A stretch of DNA of 64,000 bases. Source: an uncultured Oscillospiraceae bacterium (GTDB lineage Bacteria > Bacillota > Clostridia > Oscillospirales > Oscillospiraceae). The DNA lies in NCBI GenBank assembly GCA_934591895.1, contig CAKTPP010000005.1, positions 104,883 to 168,882 of the forward strand, written 5' to 3'. Shown here in pieces: positions 41,863-49,802 of this stretch (within the stretch, counting starts at the first letter, position 1; each line of letters starts with the position of its first letter). The translations under genes and the position numbers were made by a program. Under the pieces are notes generated by a model, which was given only the letters and a program-made list of their open reading frames with translations, did no database searches and was not told the origin of the DNA.

Positions 41863-42744
41863 ATGATCTTCACAAATCAGGCGCTGGCGCTGTTTCCGCC
41901 GTCGCTGGGACAGGCCATCGCGCAGACACAGCGCGGCCGGGACGAGCTCGTGGAGGAGATCTGCTGCCGCATCGGGCGGCCTCCGGTGCTGCTGACGCAG
42001 GAAAATGTGTACCCTGCGGCGTGCCGCGCCGTGCTGCCGGACGATCTGGACTATCTGCTCGAGCGCGCAACGCGCGCGTCCGTCTATGCAGCAGCAGATC
42101 AGATCCGACAGGGGTACTTACAGACGGTCGGTGGCTGCCGCGTCGGGCTTTGCGGCTGTGCCTATGGACAGGCTGCCGGTCAGATCGACGGCATCCGGCA
42201 GCTGAGCTCCGTGTCCGTGCGCATCCCGCACGCTGTGCCCGGCTGCGCCGATGCGCTCGTGCCGCAGCTGATGAAGGACGGCTTTTGCAGCACGCTCATT
42301 CTCTCACCGCCCGGCGGCGGAAAGACGACGCTGCTGCGCGAGTGTGTGCGCCGGCTGTCCGACCACGGGCTGCGCATCTCGCTCATGGACGAGCGCGGCG
42401 AGATCGCGGCGGTGCAAAACCGCACGCCTCAGTTTGACGTCGGCGCGAACACGGACATCATGACCGGGGGACAGAAGGCCGCCTGCTGCATGATGCTGCT
42501 GCGCGCCATGCGCCCGGATGTGCTGGCATTTGATGAGATCAGCGCGCCGGAGGACATCGAGGCGATCCGCATTGCCGCCGGCTGCGGCGTTGCGCTGCTG
42601 GCGACGGCGCACGCGCAGAGTGTCGGTGCGCTGCGCTGCCGGACGCTGTACCGCGCGCTGCTGGACGAGCATATTTTCCGCCGCGCCGTGTGCATCACGC
42701 GCAGCGGCGGCGCGCGTTTTTACACGCTCGAGGAGCTGCCATGA
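41863..42744 (+). CDS. spoIIIAA: stage III sporulation protein AA (ATPase)
   Basis: SpoIIIAA is the secretion-type ATPase of the SpoIIIA-SpoIIQ channel that links mother cell and forespore after engulfment. The 293-residue protein has Walker A LSPPGGGKTTLLRE near residue 148, SLMDERGEIAA, a conserved GANTDIMTGGQKA block and the Walker B-like VLAFDEISAPED. The ATG at 41863 follows ggaggg by 6 bases; an earlier in-frame ATG (41824) lacks an RBS. It heads the eight-gene operon. SigE control is expected from the pathway, but I could not identify a convincing sigE promoter. Confidence 0.95.
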   Translation: MIFTNQALALFPPSLGQAIAQTQRGRDELVEEICCRIGRPPVLLTQENVYPAACRAVLPDDLDYLLERATRASVYAAADQIRQGYLQTVGGCRVGLCGCAYGQAAGQIDGIRQLSSVSVRIPHAVPGCADALVPQLMKDGFCSTLILSPPGGGKTTLLRECVRRLSDHGLRISLMDERGEIAAVQNRTPQFDVGANTDIMTGGQKAACCMMLLRAMRPDVLAFDEISAPEDIEAIRIAAGCGVALLATAHAQSVGALRCRTLYRALLDEHIFRRAVCITRSGGARFYTLEELP

Positions 42745-43253
42745 CGTGGGCGCACGGACTGGGCGCGGCGCTTTTGTTTCTGGGCAGCACTGCGGCGGGC
42801 TTCGCGCTGCGGCGCGAACTGCATCAGCGCGCGTATCTGCTTGCGGCGGTGATCGACAGCCTGCAGCTGCTGCGCAGCGACATTACCGGGCGGCTGCTGC
42901 CGCTGCCGGAAGCGCTGCGCCACACGGCGGAGACGGCGCCGGAGCCGCTGCGCGCACAATATACTGCCCTTGCAGACGGCATCACGGACAGCGACCGGCC
43001 GTTTTGCGAGCAATGGACGGCGGCAATCCGGGCGCTGGACACGCTCACACCGGATGCGCGCGCCGCGCTGCTGACATTGGGCGCGCAGCTCGGAAAATAT
43101 GACGCGCAGCTCCAGCGGCAGGCGCTGGACACTTGCATCGCATCGCTGCAGAGCATTTCCGCTGCGCTGCAAGACGATGCGCGGCGGCGCGGCAAACTGG
43201 TCTGCGGCCTTGGCGCGACGCTCGGGCTGCTCGCCGCCGTAGCGCTGCTTTGA
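42741..43253 (+). CDS. spoIIIAB: stage III sporulation protein AB
   Basis: SpoIIIAB is a membrane protein of the SpoIIIA complex, distantly related to type II secretion GspF. The 170-residue protein has a hydrophobic N-terminal segment (residues about 5-22), a helical middle with LLAAVIDSLQLLRSDITGRLLP, and a C-terminal membrane helix (LVCGLGATLGLLAAVALL). The ATG at 42741 overlaps spoIIIAA by 4 bases. Assignment relies on pattern and operon position together. Confidence 0.92.
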   Translation: MTWAHGLGAALLFLGSTAAGFALRRELHQRAYLLAAVIDSLQLLRSDITGRLLPLPEALRHTAETAPEPLRAQYTALADGITDSDRPFCEQWTAAIRALDTLTPDARAALLTLGAQLGKYDAQLQRQALDTCIASLQSISAALQDDARRRGKLVCGLGATLGLLAAVALL

Positions 43254-43268
43254 ACCGGGGAGGGGCTT

Positions 43269-43463
43269 ATGGACGTTGACCTTGTCTTTAAGATCGCGGC
43301 GATCGGGATCCTCGTCGCCGTGCTCAATATCCTGCTCTCTCGCGCGGGGCGCGATGAGCAGGCGCTCATGACGACCATCGCGGGGCTGGTCGTGGTGCTG
43401 GTGCTGGTGATCCAGAAGATCAGCGAGCTGTTTGCGCTCATCAAGCAGCTGTTTTCGTTCTGA
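43269..43463 (+). CDS. spoIIIAC: stage III sporulation protein AC
   Basis: This 64-residue protein has two membrane helices: VDLVFKIAAIGILVAVLNIL and MTTIAGLVVVLVLVIQKIS. Length and hairpin topology match SpoIIIAC, a small core membrane component of the channel. The ATG at 43269 follows ggggaggggc, and the stop overlaps spoIIIAD by one base (TGATG). Confidence 0.94.
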   Translation: MDVDLVFKIAAIGILVAVLNILLSRAGRDEQALMTTIAGLVVVLVLVIQKISELFALIKQLFSF

Positions 43464-43849
43464 TGGAGGCGGTCTTTCGCGCGATGCTGATCGTAGTCGT
43501 CGCCGCTGCCGCCGCAGCCACGGTCTATAAGACCGTTCCTGGCATCTCGTTTTTGCTGAGTGCGGCGGCTGCGCTGCTGGCGCTGTTTTTGTGCGTCGGT
43601 CTGCTTGAGCCGCTGGCGGATTTCTTTCGCGATGCCATTGCGCTCAGTGATCTGTCCGGCGTCTACACCGGGCCGCTGCTCAAATGCATGACCATCAGCA
43701 TCCTGACCGTGATCGGGGAGAGCCTCTGCAAGGATGCCGGACAGGCTGCGGGCGCAAGCGCGGTGCAGCTCGTCGGTGTTGCGGCGGCACTCTATGCAGC
43801 GCTGCCGCTGCTGCGCACATTTCTGACCATGATCGGAGCGTGCCTATGA
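43463..43849 (+). CDS. spoIIIAD: stage III sporulation protein AD
   Basis: This 128-residue membrane protein is the SpoIIIAC paralogue with an added C-terminal helix. Helices are seen at about residues 4-20, 25-45, 70-85 and 98-125. The conserved LKCMTISILTVIGESLCKDAG motif is typical of SpoIIIAD. It overlaps spoIIIAC by one base and spoIIIAE by four. Confidence 0.94.
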   Translation: MEAVFRAMLIVVVAAAAAATVYKTVPGISFLLSAAAALLALFLCVGLLEPLADFFRDAIALSDLSGVYTGPLLKCMTISILTVIGESLCKDAGQAAGASAVQLVGVAAALYAALPLLRTFLTMIGACL

Positions 43850-44955
43850 AGCGGTTTATCCTTGCGCTGCTGGCTGCGCTGATGCTGACGGCCGTCTGCA
43901 CACCGTGCGTATGCGCCTATGACATCGCGTCCGAACAGGCGGAGGCGTTCGGCACGGCAGCGCTGGAGTCCGCGCTCCCGGCGCAGACGTATGACGCCTT
44001 CGGCACACTGACCGTTGCAGATGCCGCGCACCCGCAGACATTGCTTACAAAGCTCCTGGACTATGTACTGCGTGAGGGCGGGGGAGCGCTGGCCTCGGCT
44101 GCGCGCAATGCGGCGCTGCTGCTTGCGGTCGTGTTTCTGGCGGCACTGTGCGCATCGCTGTCGGCAAGCGGTGCGTGCGCCAGGGTCACGCAGATGACCG
44201 GCACGGTGGCAGTGGCTGCGCTGAGCGTCACCCATGTGACGTCCTGCATCACGGCCGGCAGCAGCGCGCTGACCACACTGCGCGACTTTTCCAAGATCCT
44301 GCTGCCGAGCATGTGCGCCGCCGCGGCGGCAAGCGGGGCGGCGACGTCGGCAGCGGCAAAATATGCGGCGACATCGCTCTTTCTCGACGTGCTGCTGTCG
44401 GCGGAGACGGCGGTGCTGCTGCCGATGCTGTATGCTTACGCAGGCACGGTCATCTGCGGTGCGGCGCTCGAGCAGGATATGCTCACGGCGCTGAGCGGCC
44501 TGCTGCGCAAGGCGCTCCGGCTGCTGCTCATCGGCTTTGCCGGGGTGTTCACGCTCTATCTGTCGCTGACGGGCATCCTCACCGGCTCGGCGGATGCGGC
44601 TGCGGCCAAGGCGGTCAAAACCGCCGTCTCCGCGGCGCTGCCGGTCGTGGGCAGTATCGTGGCGGATGCGGCGGCGACCGTCACGGCAAGCGCTGCGATT
44701 TTGCGCGGCGGCATCGGCATCGTCGGTGTCGTGAGCGTTGCCGCCGTGTGCGTCACGCCGTATTTGCAGCTCGCCGTGCACTATGCTTTGTATAAGCTGG
44801 CCGCCGGGATCGCGGAGTCGTTTGCGGACAAGCGGGTCGGGCGGCTGATCGGCGGCTTTGCGGATGTGTACGGCTTCCTGCTCGGGATGGTCGGCGTGGC
44901 GTCGCTCATTTTGTTTCTCTCGATCGTATCGAGCATGAAGGCGGTGACGGGATGA
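43846..44955 (+). CDS. spoIIIAE: stage III sporulation protein AE
   Basis: This 369-residue polytopic membrane protein starts with a signal-like helix (FILALLAALMLTAVCTPCVCA). An extracytoplasmic segment and about seven membrane helices follow from residue 75. The conserved region around SCITAGSSALTTLRDFSKILLPSM fits SpoIIIAE. The ATG at 43846 overlaps spoIIIAD; the longer frame upstream is shadow coding. The gene is Ala-rich, as are its neighbours in this GC-rich genome. Confidence 0.94.
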   Translation: MKRFILALLAALMLTAVCTPCVCAYDIASEQAEAFGTAALESALPAQTYDAFGTLTVADAAHPQTLLTKLLDYVLREGGGALASAARNAALLLAVVFLAALCASLSASGACARVTQMTGTVAVAALSVTHVTSCITAGSSALTTLRDFSKILLPSMCAAAAASGAATSAAAKYAATSLFLDVLLSAETAVLLPMLYAYAGTVICGAALEQDMLTALSGLLRKALRLLLIGFAGVFTLYLSLTGILTGSADAAAAKAVKTAVSAALPVVGSIVADAAATVTASAAILRGGIGIVGVVSVAAVCVTPYLQLAVHYALYKLAAGIAESFADKRVGRLIGGFADVYGFLLGMVGVASLILFLSIVSSMKAVTG

Positions 44956-45437
44956 TGGAATCACTGCGCGCGTGGCTGCTGAGTCTCGCGGGCGCTGCGC
45001 TGCTGACGGCGCTTGCGGCCATGTTTCCGACGTCCGAGAGCCTGCGCCGCATCGTGAAGCTCATCGGCGGCGTTGCGCTGACGTGTCTTCTGTTTTCGCC
45101 GCTCGTGACGTTTGACTATGACAGCTACGCCGCCACGCTGCAAAGCTGCCGGCTCGCGGTGCAGACGGATGGGGCTGCGCCGGACTGCGGGGACGGCTTG
45201 CAGCGCACGGTCATAGAATCGGAGCTGCGCGCATATATATTGGACAAAGCCGCGCAGTGCGGCGTTTCCCTCGCCGATGCGCAGGTCACGCTGCAGTGGA
45301 GCACCGACGGCTACTGGTATCCATATGCCGTCCGGCTGGTCACAGCAGGCGCGGCGGAAAACAGCCGTCTGGCGCAGACCGTTGAGGCCGACCTCGGCAT
45401 CCCGCGCGCGCGGCAGGAATGGAGCAGTGCATCATGA
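44952..45437 (+). CDS. spoIIIAF: stage III sporulation protein AF
   Basis: This 161-residue protein has two N-terminal membrane helices (LRAWLLSLAGAALLTALAAM and IVKLIGGVALTCLLFSPLV) followed by a soluble domain (residues about 55-161), the SpoIIIAF layout. The C-terminal domain is a divergent ring-building-motif type fold in B. subtilis. Two adjacent ATGs (44952, 44955) are possible starts. It overlaps spoIIIAE and spoIIIAG by 4 bases each. Confidence 0.92.
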   Translation: MMESLRAWLLSLAGAALLTALAAMFPTSESLRRIVKLIGGVALTCLLFSPLVTFDYDSYAATLQSCRLAVQTDGAAPDCGDGLQRTVIESELRAYILDKAAQCGVSLADAQVTLQWSTDGYWYPYAVRLVTAGAAENSRLAQTVEADLGIPRARQEWSSAS

Positions 45438-45919
45438 ACATACGAAAACTCAGCGCATTTGCAGGCAAGTACAAATATGTGCTCATCATCCTGCTGGCGG
45501 GACTGATCCTGCTCCTGCTGCCGGGCGGAAGCCGGACGAAGACGGAACAGACAGCGGCACAGCCGCTCGCCGAGCAGACGCAGACACAGACCCTTCAGGC
45601 CGAGGAGCAGCGCCTTGCGCAGCTGCTGCGGCAGATCAGCGGCGCGGGTCAGGTGCAGGTGCTGCTGTCGTACCGCTGCTCGGCGGAGCGGGAGCTGGCG
45701 ACGGATGATTCCGGTCAGCCGGCCATCATTTCCGCCGGAGGCGGAGCACAGGCGGCGGTGGAGCTGCGCACGGTCAGCCCGCAGTACCTCGGCGCGGTCG
45801 TCGTCTGCGACGGGGCGGACGCGCCGCAGGTGCAGCTTGCCGTGACGCAGGCGGTGGCACAGTTTACCGGCCTGAGCACCGACCGCATCAGCGTGCTCAA
45901 AAAGCAGCCGGACGCGTGA
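45434..45919 (+). CDS. spoIIIAG: stage III sporulation protein AG
   Basis: SpoIIIAG forms the large extracytoplasmic ring of the SpoIIIA-SpoIIQ channel. The 161-residue protein has one N-terminal membrane helix (KYVLIILLAGLILLLLPGG), a Gln/Thr-rich linker (residues about 35-55), and a C-terminal ring-building-motif domain (LLRQISGAGQVQVLLSYR, AVVVCDGADAPQVQLAV). The linker and strand region are shorter than in B. subtilis SpoIIIAG (229 residues). The ATG at 45434 overlaps spoIIIAF. Confidence 0.94.
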   Translation: MNIRKLSAFAGKYKYVLIILLAGLILLLLPGGSRTKTEQTAAQPLAEQTQTQTLQAEEQRLAQLLRQISGAGQVQVLLSYRCSAERELATDDSGQPAIISAGGGAQAAVELRTVSPQYLGAVVVCDGADAPQVQLAVTQAVAQFTGLSTDRISVLKKQPDA

Positions 45920-45942
45920 TCTGAAATAATGGGAGGGCAGCT

Positions 45943-46494
45943 ATGAAAAAAACCAAGCGGAACGTTGCGATCATCGTGGTGCTGCTGTTTGTGTGCGCCG
46001 CGGTCTATTTTAACTGGTCGTACAATGCGCAGTGGGGCAGTGCGGACGCCGAAATGGCCGCCGCCGAGGACGCTGCCATGGCGGCGGCCAATGCGGACGG
46101 GGAGACCGCCGCAGCCTCGGCATCGTCCGATGATTATTTCGCCAAGGCGCGCCTGACGCGCCAGCAGTCGCGCGACGAGGCGCTGTCGCTGCTCAAGTCG
46201 GCATCGGCTGCCGAGGATGCCTCGCAGGAGACGATCGACAGCGCCATGCGTGCCATTTCCGCCATGGCGAGCGACTCCATGACGGAGACGCAGATCGAAA
46301 ATCTCCTGCTCGCCAAGGACTTTTCCGAGTGCGTGGTCTACATCACGGACGACGGCATCGCGGTCGCCGTCCCTGCGCCGGCGGACGGCCTGAGCACGGC
46401 GCAGGTCGCAACGATCACGGATGTCATCGTCAGCGAGACGGACTACACAGCGCCGCAGATCAAGGTCATCGAAGTCAAAGCCGACGCGCAGTAA
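45943..46494 (+). CDS. spoIIIAH: stage III sporulation protein AH
   Basis: SpoIIIAH is the mother-cell membrane protein that pairs with forespore SpoIIQ. The 183-residue protein has an N-terminal membrane helix (NVAIIVVLLFVCAAVYFNW), an acidic Ala-rich linker (about 30-65), and a C-terminal domain with YFAKARLTRQQSRDEAL, the helix conserved in SpoIIIAH, followed by the ring-building fold (KDFSECVVYITDDGIAVAVP). It starts 23 bases after spoIIIAG with an aatgggaggg RBS and ends the operon. Confidence 0.95.
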   Translation: MKKTKRNVAIIVVLLFVCAAVYFNWSYNAQWGSADAEMAAAEDAAMAAANADGETAAASASSDDYFAKARLTRQQSRDEALSLLKSASAAEDASQETIDSAMRAISAMASDSMTETQIENLLLAKDFSECVVYITDDGIAVAVPAPADGLSTAQVATITDVIVSETDYTAPQIKVIEVKADAQ

Positions 46495-46503
46495 CGCGCC
46501 AAG

Positions 46504-46535
46504 CGCCCCGTTCGTTTGAACGGGGCGTATTCTTG
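46504..46535 (+). terminator. intrinsic terminator of spoIIIA operon
   Basis: A perfect 10-bp stem CGCCCCGTTC / GAACGGGGCG with loop GTTT begins 10 bases after the spoIIIAH stop. The tail is TATTCTT, moderately T-rich. Confidence 0.85.
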
Positions 46536-46613
46536 CGCCAGAACATGGCTCAAAATCCAGTTCTATGGCGTGACTGCCTGATCATGGTTAGTTAAATTTT
46601 TTTGATATTTCTG

Positions 46614-46642
46614 TTGACCAAAAACAGCGAAATGTGTATACT
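46614..46642 (+). promoter_or_regulatory. sigma-A promoter of CHAP-SLH exoprotein
   Basis: TTGACC (46614-46619), a 17-bp spacer and TATACT (46637-46642) are followed by a 95-base leader before the ATG at 46738. The leader contains short repeats of GCGTTTAC / GCGTAAAC (around 46651 and 46702) that could form a stem. Confidence 0.8.
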
Positions 46643-46737
46643 GAACTTTGCGTAAACGCGGCATTTTCCGGCGCGCTTTTTGTGCACGGCTGGTCAAAAA
46701 TGCGCGTTTACAGAGCTTTTTAGAAAGAAGATGACGT

Positions 46738-49023
46738 ATGAAAAGACGTGTTCTTTGTCTCGTCCTCGCTGTGATCATGGTCGCCTGTCTGCTGCCGACG
46801 GCAGCCTTTGCCTCGACCAACGGCAAAACAGCGGACGATGCGATCAACTGGGTCAAGGGCTTACAAGGAAAAACCGTCGGCAGCGGCGAGTGTGTGGCGC
46901 TGATCTATGCCTACTACTCGTACCTCGGCCAGACGTCCCCGGGCGGCGATGGCAAGGATTACTGGACGAATGCCCTCCCCGCTGGCTGGACGAGAATTTC
47001 CAATGCCCAGCCGCAGAAGGGTGACATTCTGGTCTACGGATGGTCTGCTAAGAACCCGGCTGGCCATGTTGCGATCTATGAATCGGACTACAGCACGTGG
47101 CACCAGAATTTCGGCAGCGCGCGCTATGTAACCCGTGTCACGTACAGATACAATTCATTTGATAATCCGTATCTCGGCGTCATCCGCCCGGACTTCTCGA
47201 GCGCGACGCCGAAACCGTCCTACGCTGACATCGGCACAAACGTCTACCGTTACCTCATCCGCACGGACGGCTGGAAGCACATCGGCACAAATTATGATTC
47301 CTCGGATAGGTACAACGTGACGATCGGCAGTGCCAACACCGGAGACCCGGAGCAGATCTGGAAGTTTATCCGTCAGGGCGACGGCAGCTACTATATCCAG
47401 AACATGTTCAATGATAATTACCTCACGTATGAGGGCGATTGTGTCCAGCAGGCAAAGGTCACAACCTCTTGGCTCAACACGAATAAGGCGTCGCGTTTCC
47501 AGTGGTACATCTATGATAAGAACGGAACATTCCAGCTGGTTCCGAAAGACTCCGTGACTGCCGGGACGTGGCTCGTGCTCGACTGCACGGGAAACTATCA
47601 GACCGCCGGCACACAGATGGAGCTGTATTCGAACTGGTCAGGCGCCGCGCAGATCTTCAGCCTCTATCCCGTGGATGACTATCAGAAGCCGGCCGCGCCT
47701 CCCAAAGTGGAGATCACGGTTCCGGACGTGGCCACTGTGGGCGAGGAAGTTAAAATCAGCTGGACGGCGAGCCCGCTTCGGGACAAATATGATCAGCGAG
47801 AATACTGTGTGACTGTACAGGGCGGCGGATCCAAAAAAACTTATTATACGACCGACACAAGTGTTTCAGTGACAATAAAAAGACGCGAATTGAATTGCAA
47901 TGTGACAGTAGAGTCACGCAACACAAAGTATGCCAACTATAGTTCAAGCTCCTATGCATCTTTCAAATGCGTCGAGGCGCATGAGCACAGTTACACTGCT
48001 GTTGTGACCGCGCCGACCTGCACGGAAAAGGGGTACACGACGCACACCTGCGCTTGCGGCGACAGCTATGTGGATACTTATGTGGACGCGCTCGGCCACG
48101 CATGGGATAACGGCAAGGTGACGAAGCCCGCCACCGAGACCGAGACCGGCGTCAAAACCTTCACCTGCACCCGCTGCGGCGCGACCAAGACGGAGACTAT
48201 TCCGGTGCTTCCGCATACGCACAGCTACAAGGCAGTCGTCACCGCGCCGACCTGCACGGAAAAGGGCTACACGACCCACACCTGCGCCTGCGGCGACAGC
48301 TATGTGGACACTTACACCGACGCGCTCGGCCACGCATGGGATAACGGCAAGGTGACGAAGCCCGCCACCTCGACGGAGACCGGCATCAAGACCTATACCT
48401 GCACCCGCTGCGGCGCGACCAAGACGGTAACCATTCCGGCGGGCGGCTGCCCGAGCGCCGGATTCACGGACGCACCGCCGGAGGACAACTGGGCGCACGC
48501 CGGTATTGACTACTGCGTGGAGCGCGGCATCCTGAGCGGTTCCGGCAACGGCAGGATTAACCCCAAAGGTCTGACGACGCGCGCAGAGTTTGTGCAGATG
48601 CTCTACAGCCTCGAGGGTAAGCCGGCAGTGAGCGGCGAGCTGCCGTTTACGGATCTGCCCGAGGTCTGGTACAGAAATGCCATCCTCTGGGCATACCAGA
48701 CCGGCGTCACCTCCGGCACGAGCGCCACGACCTTTGAGCCGTATGCTACGGTGACGCGCGCACAGGTGGCGACCTTCCTCATGAAGTACGCCAAGACCGT
48801 CTGCAACGTCAAGCCGACATGGACGCCCGCAGACCTGAGCAAGTACCCGGACGTGAACGAGGTGCCGGGCTGGGCGATGAGCGCGATGCAGGACGCCGTT
48901 GCGCTCGGACTCATCTCTGGCAGTGATGATCATGGCGTGGTCTATCTCAACCCGAACGGCAAAGCTGCCCGCGAGCAGGTCGCAACCATCCTGATGCAGT
49001 TTTGCAAGAATGTGAAGAAATAA
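46738..49023 (+). CDS. secreted CHAP-amidase-like protein with lectin-like and SLH domains
   Basis: This 761-residue surface protein has a signal peptide cleaved near residue 25 (AAFA/STNG). A CHAP domain follows (about 30-155), with likely catalytic Cys52 (SGECVAL) and His110 (AGHVAIYES), so it may cleave peptidoglycan or another amide. Residues about 160-315 resemble a ricin-type beta-trefoil (DPEQIWKFIR, WYIYDKNGTFQLV). A fibronectin-like domain covers about 322-410. Two 78-residue Cys-containing repeats (about 415-570) come next, then three SLH-type segments (about 575-761: CPSAGFTDAPPEDNWAHAGI, FTDLPEVWYRNAILWAY, WAMSAMQDAVALGLISG) that should bind the cell wall. It has its own promoter and terminator. 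Confidence 0.87.
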   Translation: MKRRVLCLVLAVIMVACLLPTAAFASTNGKTADDAINWVKGLQGKTVGSGECVALIYAYYSYLGQTSPGGDGKDYWTNALPAGWTRISNAQPQKGDILVYGWSAKNPAGHVAIYESDYSTWHQNFGSARYVTRVTYRYNSFDNPYLGVIRPDFSSATPKPSYADIGTNVYRYLIRTDGWKHIGTNYDSSDRYNVTIGSANTGDPEQIWKFIRQGDGSYYIQNMFNDNYLTYEGDCVQQAKVTTSWLNTNKASRFQWYIYDKNGTFQLVPKDSVTAGTWLVLDCTGNYQTAGTQMELYSNWSGAAQIFSLYPVDDYQKPAAPPKVEITVPDVATVGEEVKISWTASPLRDKYDQREYCVTVQGGGSKKTYYTTDTSVSVTIKRRELNCNVTVESRNTKYANYSSSSYASFKCVEAHEHSYTAVVTAPTCTEKGYTTHTCACGDSYVDTYVDALGHAWDNGKVTKPATETETGVKTFTCTRCGATKTETIPVLPHTHSYKAVVTAPTCTEKGYTTHTCACGDSYVDTYTDALGHAWDNGKVTKPATSTETGIKTYTCTRCGATKTVTIPAGGCPSAGFTDAPPEDNWAHAGIDYCVERGILSGSGNGRINPKGLTTRAEFVQMLYSLEGKPAVSGELPFTDLPEVWYRNAILWAYQTGVTSGTSATTFEPYATVTRAQVATFLMKYAKTVCNVKPTWTPADLSKYPDVNEVPGWAMSAMQDAVALGLISGSDDHGVVYLNPNGKAAREQVATILMQFCKNVKK
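47980..48447 (+). repeat. two tandem 234-bp coding repeats
   Basis: Two copies with a 234-base period (78 residues) encode HSYxAVVTAPTCTEKGYTT and GHAWDNGKVTKPAT-type units, each with two CxxC-like pairs (CACG and CTRCGATK). The copies are nearly identical at the DNA level. One diverged unit recurs in the LRR protein near 53040-53270. Confidence 0.9.
48574..49023 (+). repeat. 450-bp SLH-coding segment, copy 1
   Basis: This segment, from a TTRAEFVQMLYSL-type codon run to the stop, aligns without gaps with 53391-53840 and is nearly identical over long stretches of DNA, including the third codon positions. Confidence 0.88.
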
Positions 49024-49036
49024 TTGATCCATAATC

Positions 49037-49082
49037 AGAATCCCCCTCCGACTCAAAGGAATCGGAGGGGGATTCTGCTTTT
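49037..49082. terminator. bidirectional terminator between exoprotein and agrA-like gene
   Basis: A perfect 15-bp stem AGAATCCCCCTCCGA / TCGGAGGGGGATTCT has a 10-base loop, with GCTTTT on the plus side. It lies between convergent genes and partly overlaps the end of the regulator gene. Confidence 0.85.
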
Positions 49083-49782
49083 ATGCGTACACAAGTCTTT
49101 GCAGAAACTGCCGCCTTGCGCTTTGCGAATATGTACGGCTGATGGGGACGCTTGCGCCGCCATCAATGGTGAATTTATGGTCGCCCATCGCCTGAACATG
49201 ATCCAGATTCACCCAATAGCTTTGATGGCAGCGGATAAAGCTGACCGAGGCGCTGCAAAGCATCTGCGGCGTTTCCTGCGTCAAAAACATATCCTGCGCT
49301 GTGTAGATGAGCGTTTTGCGCAGATTGCGCTCCAGATACAGCACGTCGCACAGCGCGATCCGATGCGTCATTTTGTCCTTCTCGACCGCGATCTGCACGG
49401 TGCTGTCGCCGAGGGCTGCCAGCGCTCGATGCAGCGCCGCGCCGATGCGCTGCTGCAGCTGCGACTTGAGGACGAAATAGATATGCTCGACTTCATAGAC
49501 ATCAGTTGCATAGCTGAGAAAGCTGCTGAGAAAAATGATTTGGCAGGAGGGGGCATATTGCTTGATGCTGCGCGCAAGGCTGATGCCGTCCTGCTCCGGC
49601 ATACAGATATCCAGCAGGGCAATGTGCGGCTGGAAACCGGTCTCGCGCAGATACTGCAGCAGCTGCGCAGGGTCTCGAAAATCGGAAATGTCAGCGTTCA
49701 CTGCTCCGAGCGTGTCTTGAACGCTCCTGACGATCTCGCTGCAATGCAGCGCATCATCGTCGCACACAATGATGTTCAGCAT
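49081..49782 (-). CDS. LytTR-family response regulator, AgrA-like
   Basis: This 233-residue regulator has a receiver domain (residues 1-120), with acidic pocket CDDD near residue 8 and phospho-acceptor Asp58 in LLDICMPEQDG. A LytTR DNA-binding domain (about 130-230) follows, with YLERNLRKTLIY and FIRCHQSYWVNLDHV. The receiver Lys lies in VLKSQ, slightly unusual because FLKPI is more common. It is 20 bases downstream of the histidine kinase gene on the same strand, forming an agrCA-like pair. LytTR regulators usually control secreted products, which fits the two flanking exoprotein genes. Confidence 0.92.
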   Translation of the reverse strand: MLNIIVCDDDALHCSEIVRSVQDTLGAVNADISDFRDPAQLLQYLRETGFQPHIALLDICMPEQDGISLARSIKQYAPSCQIIFLSSFLSYATDVYEVEHIYFVLKSQLQQRIGAALHRALAALGDSTVQIAVEKDKMTHRIALCDVLYLERNLRKTLIYTAQDMFLTQETPQMLCSASVSFIRCHQSYWVNLDHVQAMGDHKFTIDGGASVPISRTYSQSARRQFLQRLVYA

Positions 49783-49802
49783 ATCTGTGCTTCCTTCCTT
49801 GC